Shown: positions 1-5,688 of the stretch, in pieces | How the letters are laid out: the number at the start of each line of letters is the position of its first letter | Numbering within the stretch: position 1 is the first letter of the stretch | Assembly (NCBI GenBank): GCA_038849025.1 | Contig: JAWCNE010000048.1 | Location: forward strand, 1-9,788 | Direction of reading: 5' to 3' | Length of the DNA: 9,788 nucleotides | Source: WUQU01 sp038849025 | GTDB lineage: Archaea; Thermoproteota; Bathyarchaeia; Bathyarchaeales; Bathycorpusculaceae | Made by a program: the position numbers and the translations under genes | Notes under the pieces: generated by a model | The model's database searches: none | What the model was told of the DNA's origin: nothing | What the model saw: the letters and a program-made list of their open reading frames with translations, nothing else

Positions 1-75
1 CAGACACGGCATGAGGCCGGCTACGCTCGAGGGGAAGCGGGAGGAGCTTCACAGACTGACCAGCCTGGCGGCTAA
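1..75 (+). mobile_element. Possible 3' end of an IS200/IS605-type element (TnpB C-terminal tail and right-end hairpin), partial
   Basis: Seen: the first ~70 bases are about 67% G+C, far above the AT-rich remainder. Plus frame 1 is open from the window edge to a TAA at 73-75 and encodes a Gly/Ala/Glu-rich tail (RHEAGYARGEAGGASQTDQP). The strand carries a hairpin GAAGC-(7 nt)-GCTTC at 34-50. Known: tnpB genes of IS200/IS605/IS607 elements often end in low-complexity Gly/Glu-rich tails that overlap a structured right end and guide RNA. Inference: this is the terminal stub of such an element, inserted at about 70-78 in the NosD-like gene, whose protein stops exactly here. No catalytic residue lies inside the window, so the family call rests on composition, hairpin and context. 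A GC-rich intergenic or structured RNA end is an alternative. Confidence 0.35.
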
Positions 76-1871
76 ATGGTCTCAGATGCTCCTATATTCC
101 CATCTGTATCCTCTGCGTAAACTATTAGGCTGTGGGAACCGTTGGACACCCCAGTTAGGGTTGTGTTTCCAGCGATGGTTACGTTGGCTTGTCCGTCTAG
201 GCTATAACCGATCCATGAAACTGGTTCACTCACAGTGAAGGTTAAGGGAACATCTGATACGCTATATGTTTTGTTTTCTGGCGAAATAAGAGAGATAGTG
301 GGAGGTATAATATCTATAATTTTTTCTAGAAACTCTGGAATTGCGACGGGGTTCATTAGCGGATAGTTGTCTCGGTTATTCTCATTAATAATGTATGGTG
401 TGTCACCTATACCATCATCGTTCGTATCTGTGCCGTTATAGTCGCTCCAATAGTTTCCTTCCTTGCCGTCATCCCAAAAATTGGCGGCGCCGCCTACTAA
501 TCTGGGCGGTTCTGGTTCTCCGGGGAAAATCCAAATGGGAGCAACACGTGCTTGAAGTTTTTCCGTGAGGGTGTTATTGATGAAGTTATTATGATGGATT
601 ATGTTATTTTTGTGGGATCCCTCCAGTTCAATGCCCCAACCATTGTTCTTGGCTATGGTGTTTAAGGTGATTGTGTTTTCGAATGCGTTGCTAATCCATA
701 TACCCTTATCATTCCTTGAAATGTAATTTCCCCTAATTGTGCCCTTTGGGCCGTATCCGAAGCCTATTCCGCAATTCTTGTTTAGTGATATTTCATTTCC
801 AGTAACGTTTGAATTTTTAATGTTGCGGAAGAAAATTCCGTTTCCCCCATTCCTTGTTATATGGTTCATGGCAACAGTATTGCTGGTTGCAGATTCGAAG
901 TTTATGCCATCCCCAGCATTGGCTGTTATTATGTTATTCGAAATAATGTTATTGTTTGAGTTGCCATCAAGACGGATACCATATCCCTTGTTATTTGCGA
1001 TGGTATTACCGGAAATTACATTATTGGAAGATCCCCAGAGGATTATACCATTCAAATTGTTTGCTATGATGTTACCATTAACTGTTGAATTAGTTGTGTA
1101 GCAAAGCAAAATGCCATCTGCATTGTGCTCAAGGTGTAAACCTTGAACCGTTATGCCACTGCAGTTCCTTAGCACCACCCATCCTGCGTCAGAGGGTACT
1201 GTCCTATTGTGCTGTCCCACCCAATAATAAATTGGTTTGCCGTTTATACTATTCGAGGTGTCAATGTTACTGACAATATAGACGCTTTCTGAAATTGCGT
1301 AATCGTTGTTCACGAACTGGTTATTTCTAAAAACAACATTTAAAGCGTAAACCGCCACCCCATAAGTGTTATTTGCAATGTAGTTATCTGAAACTTCGCT
1401 TTCCGATGAAAAATCGTAAAATGCGATGCCGTATGTGTTGTTGATTATCGTGTTGCCCCAGACTCTGTTGCTTCTCGGGGATAGTGGCGGACCATAATTT
1501 AACCAAGTGAATTTAATGCCACATTCGAAGTTGCGTATCTTCAGGTTCTTTATTATTACACCGTTTCTTTCTTGGAGGAAAACACCTGTCCCGTTTCCAT
1601 TACCTTGTAGAGTGTGGCCTGCCCCATCAAGCACTATACCGTCACGCAGAACCACAATAGTATTGTAGATGTCACCTGTTAATGTGTAGACATTACCGCT
1701 ACGTTGAATTTTATCTGTTCCTTCAACTGTTCCATCACTGTTAATTCGAATACCGAGTGGAATTGTTTCTGGAATGAAATTCGCTAATGATAAATTAACG
1801 AATATTTCCCCAGCTATCGCTGAGAGCAAGACCACTGCAAGAACCAAAGCCACAATAAGCCTTTTTAGCAA
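72..1871 (-). CDS. Secreted NosD-like right-handed beta-helix protein with C-terminal Ig-like domain, probably 3'-truncated
   Basis: This is a 599-residue surface or secreted protein. The N-terminus (MLKRLIVALVLAVVLLSAIAG) is a signal peptide or membrane anchor. Residues ~75-460 are parallel beta-helix repeats rich in NN, GI and GN steps (NosD/Pbl type). Residues ~465-505 carry the archaeal NosD-type signature with GNYWSDY, an Asp-rich DTNDDGIGD loop that may bind calcium, and DNYPLMNP. Residues ~522-599 look like an Ig/cadherin-like fold beginning PPTISLISPENKTY. Many N-x-S/T sequons suggest N-glycosylation. The start is TTG at 1871; an in-frame stop at 1893-1895 lies just upstream, and a TATA-like box at 1902-1912 predicts a short leader. 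Oddity: the protein ends at ...GNIGASETI, whereas relatives usually continue from this strand and often end in a membrane segment. The sequence turns GC-rich exactly here, so the end is probably cut by an insertion. The ligand is unknown; true NosD copper chaperoning is unlikely without nos genes. Confidence 0.8.
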   Translation of the reverse strand: MLKRLIVALVLAVVLLSAIAGEIFVNLSLANFIPETIPLGIRINSDGTVEGTDKIQRSGNVYTLTGDIYNTIVVLRDGIVLDGAGHTLQGNGNGTGVFLQERNGVIIKNLKIRNFECGIKFTWLNYGPPLSPRSNRVWGNTIINNTYGIAFYDFSSESEVSDNYIANNTYGVAVYALNVVFRNNQFVNNDYAISESVYIVSNIDTSNSINGKPIYYWVGQHNRTVPSDAGWVVLRNCSGITVQGLHLEHNADGILLCYTTNSTVNGNIIANNLNGIILWGSSNNVISGNTIANNKGYGIRLDGNSNNNIISNNIITANAGDGINFESATSNTVAMNHITRNGGNGIFFRNIKNSNVTGNEISLNKNCGIGFGYGPKGTIRGNYISRNDKGIWISNAFENTITLNTIAKNNGWGIELEGSHKNNIIHHNNFINNTLTEKLQARVAPIWIFPGEPEPPRLVGGAANFWDDGKEGNYWSDYNGTDTNDDGIGDTPYIINENNRDNYPLMNPVAIPEFLEKIIDIIPPTISLISPENKTYSVSDVPLTFTVSEPVSWIGYSLDGQANVTIAGNTTLTGVSNGSHSLIVYAEDTDGNIGASETI

Positions 1872-1901
1872 AGGGCTCCCTAACTGAGCCAGTTAAATGC
1901 G

Positions 1902-1912
1902 AAAATATAAAT
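1902..1912 (-). promoter_or_regulatory. TATA-like box of the NosD-like gene
   Basis: The minus strand reads ATTTATATTTT, centred about 36 bases before the TTG start at 1871. An archaeal start ~25 bases downstream would give a leader of roughly ten bases. No other AT-rich box is as well placed. Supported by position and composition only. Confidence 0.45.
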
Positions 1913-2050
1913 CTTATGTAGATTTCCTTCTCGCTAATTCAGTGTGTACAGAATTTCTCAAGGAAATTTATTGCTTTTTCCAATGAACTTTTGCCTTCAT
2001 TGCTAAATGACTTGTTAAAACCGGCCTTTCGCAAACTGCATGGGCGTGCA

Positions 2051-2662
2051 TTATACCTTAAAAGTATTGAACTTTTCTGTGCGGCCAATTCTAACAAGTC
2101 CGGTTTTGATAGCCTTTAAAACTTCATCCAGGTCTGTGGAAGCTTTAATTTCCGTATAAACTGACCACAATTCTTCAAGTTTGTGGGCGTCGCTTCCAGC
2201 TACTCCTGGCAACCCCATTTTTTTAGCTAACTCTTCAGCCAATACGTTAAACTGATGGGGGCTCCCACCGTTCAAAACCTCAATAGCGTCAACTTTATAA
2301 TCCATGGCTAAATCGCCTAAACCATACTCTCTATAAGGATGAGCCACAACTACTACGCCTCCCACGCTTCGTGTAAAATCAATCACGTTTTCCACAGTCC
2401 ACGGTTCTGGCGGAACTTCTGCAACACCCAGCAAGAGCAAGTCGCCGTCAACGGTGCTTACTTCGATTCCTGGAATTATAGTGACATCTGGATGTGCAGA
2501 GGCTAATTCTTGCACTTTGTAATATCCTTTAACAGTATTGTGATCCGTTATGGCCACCGCATTGATGTAGGGATGGTTGATGAGCTGTTGCACTATGGTT
2601 TTAGGGTGTATTGAAGAGTCGTTTGAAAACAATGTGTGAATATGTAAGTCAGCTCGAATCAA
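2051..2662 (-). CDS. PHP-domain metal-dependent phosphoesterase
   Basis: A 203-residue stand-alone PHP domain of the small archaeal/bacterial phosphoesterase type. The metal-binding motifs are all visible: DLHIHT (H7, H9), ITDHNT (D40, H41), GIEVS (E67), VVAHPYRE (H108) and GSDAH (D158, H160), with a further possible ligand at E128 in the DAIEVLNGG strand. PHP enzymes use a two- or three-metal centre to cleave phosphoester bonds; substrates of this subgroup include nucleoside 3',5'-bisphosphates and sugar or nucleotide phosphates, and the sequence alone does not pick one. The TTG start at 2662 puts DLHIHT at residue 5, as usual for the family, and overlaps the end of tgtA by 14 bases. The two are therefore very probably co-transcribed and translationally coupled. 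No DNA polymerase X or C module is attached. A role linked to tRNA modification is only a context guess. Confidence 0.88.
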   Translation of the reverse strand: MIRADLHIHTLFSNDSSIHPKTIVQQLINHPYINAVAITDHNTVKGYYKVQELASAHPDVTIIPGIEVSTVDGDLLLLGVAEVPPEPWTVENVIDFTRSVGGVVVVAHPYREYGLGDLAMDYKVDAIEVLNGGSPHQFNVLAEELAKKMGLPGVAGSDAHKLEELWSVYTEIKASTDLDEVLKAIKTGLVRIGRTEKFNTFKV

Positions 2663-4289
2663 GGCAAACCGCCCGGCTTTTCTGTATAAATTGCCTTAAG
2701 AACGTCGGCATGGTTTTAATCCAATTTCCCTTAGCATCCAAATATTTAAACTTAATGCCTTTAACTGAGCATGCCTTCCTACAAGCTTTCAAAATTTCAT
2801 CTCTCCAATTTTCAGAGTCGTGCAATAGCACTACTGCCTTATAGTCCCTTTGAGCTATGTAATTTGCCACTTGAGAAGCCACATGCCCCAATGTCTCCTT
2901 GTCCAGTGGAAGGACGCTTTCATGCTGGGAAAGGGGGTAAACTTCATCAATTTCAATTGGGACCACGCCGAAGGGAGCAGCGTAAAAACAGACGTGAACC
3001 ATGTTTACGCTTTCTCCGAGAACTTTTTGAAGTATCTTCGCCGCCTCTTTATATTCTCTTGATTTGTGGAAAGGCTTAGTTTGGGATTGAGGCATAAGTA
3101 GAAGAATCCTTGCATTTGTGGGTTTTGAGTATCTTTCAGCCATTCTGTTTATGTGGCGGACAACTTCAGGCCGAATAAGATCGAGAGAGCTGAAGAAGAA
3201 GAGGCCGCTTCGCTTAACTGTTGGACTATGTTTTTCAATAAAAACTTCATAATCCCCCAACTTCTTTAAGGCTTGAAGCAAAGTTGGATGTCCATGCATC
3301 CGCAGTTCTAAATATTCCCAGAGGCGGCCTTCTTTTATAGCTTGTTTTATGCGTCTTATTTCCGAAAGGCATGCGTAGAGGTTGTGTTCTGCAAGAAAAA
3401 TCTGTCTTTCCTTTTGGGGCATTTCTGCAATATCCTTTGGGGTTTTGCTCAAACATTTTGGGCAGTTGCATGGAAAATATTCCAGCTCTTCAAGTTGGCT
3501 GGTGCCAGTTTCAGTCATGTACCGGTTCTCTTTGGCGTATATTGCGTAGGCTGCGGAGTCGAAGAGGTCGCATCCGAGGGCAACAGCCAAAGAAAACATG
3601 AAGGGGTGACCAGCTCCGAAAAGGTGAAGAGGCTTTTCAATGGGAAGATTCATTTTTGCAGCCATAATCATGTCCACTAAAACATCGAAACGATAACGCT
3701 CCATAACCTCTGTTGGACTGCCTAAAGCGTAAATTTGGAAGGGAAGCTTTCCCATTTCAACAGCAGACTTTGCCACAAGATCTAAATAGCGGCCTCCTTG
3801 AACAGGCCCAACCCAGAGAATATCCTCTCTAGTTTTAACTTTGAAGAATTCTTTGGCTCTTCGAAGGGTTTCATTCACCGTCTGTTCAGCATGTTCCTTT
3901 GAAACTTCCCAGCCAGTAGGCAAGTCTAAGATTGTTGCTATGTCTGAGCCTATTTTTTCTTGATAAGCCACAATTTCCTCGGGAGTTGTCTCTATGTCTC
4001 CATAAACGAGGATCTGGTAGGCTCCGGAATCCGTCATCACCACTCCATCAAAGCCTAGAAAACTATGTATGCCCTTTTCTGCTGGCTGATTTTGGAAACG
4101 TTTCTTTAAAATGTACGCGTTTGTTATTAGCGCTTCGAATCCAAAGTTTTCGTGAATTTTTGAAGGAGGAATCGGCTGAACACTGGGGTTTATGACTGGA
4201 AATAGCAAAGGAGTTTCTACAGTTCCGCTTTTGGTTCGCAGTTTTCCAATTCTTGCTAGTAAATCTCTATCTTTTATTTCAAAGCTCAT
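2649..4289 (-). CDS. tgtA: Archaeosine tRNA-guanine(15) transglycosylase with DUF5591-like C-terminal domain, no obvious PUA
   Basis: This 546-residue enzyme exchanges guanine-15 in the tRNA D-arm for preQ0, the first tRNA-bound step of archaeosine synthesis. The TIM-barrel catalytic domain spans ~1-320. It shows the base-recognition segment TDSGAYQ (D87), the presumed nucleophile D244 in LFDSAAYAIYA, the glycine motif GPVQGG (161-166) and the zinc site C274-x-C276-x2-C279 with H302. Spacing agrees closely with the characterised Pyrococcus enzyme (D249; C279/C281/C284/H307). Residues ~390-530, including VHVCFYAAPFGVVPIEIDEVYPLSQHE in overlapping motifs, resemble DUF5591, a domain shared with ArcS and other TGT-family proteins. 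No convincing PUA domain follows, although full-length archaeal TGTs usually end in one. The ATG start at 4289 follows a TATA-like box at 4322-4329. It is the first gene of an operon with the PHP gene and is divergent from the PAC2 gene. Confidence 0.93.
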   Translation of the reverse strand: MSFEIKDRDLLARIGKLRTKSGTVETPLLFPVINPSVQPIPPSKIHENFGFEALITNAYILKKRFQNQPAEKGIHSFLGFDGVVMTDSGAYQILVYGDIETTPEEIVAYQEKIGSDIATILDLPTGWEVSKEHAEQTVNETLRRAKEFFKVKTREDILWVGPVQGGRYLDLVAKSAVEMGKLPFQIYALGSPTEVMERYRFDVLVDMIMAAKMNLPIEKPLHLFGAGHPFMFSLAVALGCDLFDSAAYAIYAKENRYMTETGTSQLEELEYFPCNCPKCLSKTPKDIAEMPQKERQIFLAEHNLYACLSEIRRIKQAIKEGRLWEYLELRMHGHPTLLQALKKLGDYEVFIEKHSPTVKRSGLFFFSSLDLIRPEVVRHINRMAERYSKPTNARILLLMPQSQTKPFHKSREYKEAAKILQKVLGESVNMVHVCFYAAPFGVVPIEIDEVYPLSQHESVLPLDKETLGHVASQVANYIAQRDYKAVVLLHDSENWRDEILKACRKACSVKGIKFKYLDAKGNWIKTMPTFLRQFIQKSRAVCLDSS

Positions 4290-4321
4290 GGCTGGAATCT
4301 AAACAAAATCGGTTAAACATG

Positions 4322-4329
4322 CTTATAAG
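4322..4329 (-). promoter_or_regulatory. TATA-like box for tgtA
   Basis: CTTATAAG lies about 37 bases before the tgtA ATG, predicting a start near 4300 and a short leader. The box itself is palindromic, but its distance from the ATG fits the minus-strand gene. It forms one half of a divergent promoter pair with the PAC2 gene. Confidence 0.45.
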
Positions 4330-4359
4330 AATGTAGAGTTTAAACTTGTAACTAGTAAA

Positions 4360-4367
4360 CTTATATG
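4360..4367 (+). promoter_or_regulatory. TATA-like box for the PAC2-family gene
   Basis: CTTATATG sits ~23 bases before a predicted transcription start at ~4387. That places the upstream GTG at 4384 at or before the transcript start, and favours the ATG at 4408 as the translation start. A purine-rich AAAGGAAGG (4392-4400) lies 7 bases before that ATG and fits a Shine-Dalgarno site. Confidence 0.45.
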
Positions 4368-4407
4368 GCAATTCTCTATTCTAGTGCTCTTAAAGGAAGG
4401 CAAAAGA

Positions 4408-5157
4408 ATGGTTTGCGCAATCCAAATTGAAGAAAAGCCTGTGTTAAACAACCCCATACTCATTGAAGGGCTGCCCGGTATAGGTTTTGTAGCTAACATT
4501 GTGGCTTTACATCTAATCCAAGAGTTGAAGGCAAAACGTTTCGCCAAGATTTTCTCTGCTTCGTTCCAAGATTTGGCAGTGACAACGGAGGATGGAGGAA
4601 CACGCTCCCCGATAAATGAGCTTTATTATTATAAGGGCGCGGGCAACAGTCGAGACCTAATAATCTGGTATGGTAACACTCAAGCCTTAACAACCTTTGG
4701 GCAGTACGAGCTTTGCGGGCGCATTTTGGACATTGCCGAGGAACTGGGTTGCCGCTACCTCATAACGCTGGGAGGGTTTAAACAGGAAGAAATCAAAGAA
4801 GTTCCAGGGGTTTACTGTGCTGCTTCAGACCCTGAGACCCTAAAGGAGGTGTTAGATCTTGGAGCGAAGATCATGGTCGGAAATATTTTCGGAATCGCCG
4901 GGCTCCTAATAGGTCTTGGAAGCCTTAGGGAGTTCAAGGGCTTTTCCCTTCTTGTGGAAACTTTGGGAACCTACCCCGATGCGAACGCTGCGCGTTATGC
5001 GTTATCTGCTTTAAACAAGTTCTTAAACTTGAATGTTGACATGTCAAGGTTGGATTTGGCCGCTCAGCAAACAACAAAAATTTTGGAGTCTTTCGGCTGG
5101 ATTAGACCGGCAAGCGAAGAAAAGAAAAGGGAAGAGCAGCTTCGCTGGTTTGTTTAG
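4408..5157 (+). CDS. PAC2-family protein (archaeal proteasome assembly chaperone homologue, COG2047-like)
   Basis: A 249-residue PAC2-family protein. The family signature is present: the N-terminal strand and glycine loop LIEGLPGIGFVAN (18-30), the central YLITLGGFK strand-turn, and the GNIFGIAGLLIGLG glycine helix cap before the final helices. Archaeal members (PbaA, PbaB) are homologous to eukaryotic PAC1/PAC2 and help assemble or bind the 20S proteasome alpha ring. The charged tail (SEEKKREEQLRWFV) ends Trp-Phe-Val, close to the hydrophobic-Tyr-x motif with which proteasome partners dock into alpha-ring pockets; this is inference. I chose ATG 4408 over GTG 4384 because of the Shine-Dalgarno site and TATA placement, and because MVCAIQ begins the conserved fold. 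The stop overlaps the stop of the convergent Sm-like gene. Whether it acts on proteasomes or, like some COG2047 members, elsewhere is undecided. Confidence 0.85.
   Translation: MVCAIQIEEKPVLNNPILIEGLPGIGFVANIVALHLIQELKAKRFAKIFSASFQDLAVTTEDGGTRSPINELYYYKGAGNSRDLIIWYGNTQALTTFGQYELCGRILDIAEELGCRYLITLGGFKQEEIKEVPGVYCAASDPETLKEVLDLGAKIMVGNIFGIAGLLIGLGSLREFKGFSLLVETLGTYPDANAARYALSALNKFLNLNVDMSRLDLAAQQTTKILESFGWIRPASEEKKREEQLRWFV
5116..5128 (-). terminator. T-rich tract, possible terminator of the Sm-like gene inside the PAC2 coding region
   Basis: The minus strand reads TTTTCTTTTCTTC about 26 bases past the stop of the Sm-like gene. Oligo-T runs on the non-template strand are the usual intrinsic stop signal for archaeal RNA polymerase. 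On the plus strand it encodes the EEKK part of the PAC2 C-terminal tail. The same 13-mer recurs at 6763-6775. Confidence 0.35.
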
Positions 5158-5576
5158 CCTTTGGCTTCGCTGATGAACTGTTCGTAAACCTTCTTAACTC
5201 TTTCAGCAGCCGGACCTGACCCTTCAACAACACCTTTCTCAGTCACCTTGACCTTATCCATAACCCAGATGAACCCTTTATCCTCATACAGTTTAACCAT
5301 GGTTGGGAAAACCCTTTCAAGGCGGTCGGCCAAAGCCTTCAAATCGAAGGGTTTTTCAACACTCAAGATTTGAGCTACAACATTTCCGTTCAAGAAAACC
5401 CTGTGAAGTTTTTTTCCTTCCTCATCCTTTGCGTCTGCCAAGCATAGGCTCCAATTGTCCGGATTTATACCTATCAAAGTCCCACTATACGTCTTGCCAG
5501 CTGTAGTTGCAACAATAACGGTTTTATCTACAAGAGCCGAAACCTCTGTGAAGAACCTTCTCTGCGCCACTGACAA
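5154..5576 (-). CDS. Sm-like archaeal protein with C-terminal extension (SmAP3-type)
   Basis: This 140-residue protein starts with an Sm fold. The Sm1 part is VDKTVIVATTAGKTYSGTLIG followed by INPDNWSLCLADA (residues ~16-49). The Sm2 part is VFLNGNVVAQIL (60-71), with the Gly-Asn pair (G64, N65) where canonical Sm2 has RGxxV. Residues ~78-140 form an alpha/beta extension. This layout matches the archaeal SmAP3 group, whose Pyrobaculum member has an Sm ring plus a second domain, rather than the ~75-residue SmAP1/SmAP2. Sm proteins form heptameric rings that bind U-rich RNA; the role of the SmAP3 group is poorly known. The TTG start at 5576 is fixed by a strong Shine-Dalgarno AAGGAGGT at 5583-5590, six bases upstream. 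The gene is divergent from the coiled-coil/zinc-ribbon gene and convergent with the PAC2 gene, with overlapping stops. Confidence 0.85.
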   Translation of the reverse strand: MSVAQRRFFTEVSALVDKTVIVATTAGKTYSGTLIGINPDNWSLCLADAKDEEGKKLHRVFLNGNVVAQILSVEKPFDLKALADRLERVFPTMVKLYEDKGFIWVMDKVKVTEKGVVEGSGPAAERVKKVYEQFISEAKG

Positions 5577-5582
5577 AGCTTA

Positions 5583-5590
5583 ACCTCCTT
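5583..5590 (-). promoter_or_regulatory. Strong Shine-Dalgarno site that decides a TTG start
   Basis: AAGGAGGT on the minus strand is a near-perfect anti-16S complement. It lies six bases before the TTG at 5576, which selects this codon over the in-frame GTG two codons later. It implies a leadered transcript; a TATA-like CTAAAATA at ~5620-5627 would start it near 5598. Confidence 0.7.
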
Positions 5591-5688
5591 GACCGTACTA
5601 CACGTTGTATAAACACGTATTTTAGGATTTAAACTACACAAGTATTATTAGGCATATCCCACTGCTAAAATTATTTTGTGTTTAGGGA

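Noticed and set aside
11..238. Plus-strand open frame with ATG (75 codons)
   Set aside because: It crosses the GC-rich stub into the antisense of the NosD-like gene; most of its length mirrors coding sequence on the other strand and no family resemblance is visible.
739..1101. Plus-strand 120-codon open frame inside the beta-helix region
   Set aside because: It is antisense to the repetitive NosD-like coding sequence; its Phe/Leu/Pro-rich composition is what reversed Asn/Gly/Ile repeats produce, and no start signal is seen.
560..1560. Short repeated motifs resembling a direct-repeat array
   Set aside because: They reflect beta-helix repeats (Asn-Asn and Gly-Ile codons) in the protein; spacing and sequence vary and there are no unique spacers, so this is not a CRISPR array.
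1939..2108. Minus-strand open frame in a second frame past the PHP gene, ending GKSSLEKAINFLEKFCTH at the TGA 1939-1941
   Set aside because: The tail looks protein-like and fills the only gap of note between genes (1872-2050). However, there is no ATG, the possible TTG starts lack a Shine-Dalgarno site, and most of the 5' part overlaps the PHP gene. It could be a decayed remnant; not supported as a gene.
3342..3680. Plus-strand 112-codon open frame within tgtA
   Set aside because: It is antisense to the conserved TGT catalytic region, including the zinc site, with no independent evidence of coding.
4384..4407. GTG start eight codons upstream for the PAC2 gene
   Set aside because: It lies at or before the predicted transcription start, while ATG 4408 has a well-spaced purine-rich site and begins the conserved fold.
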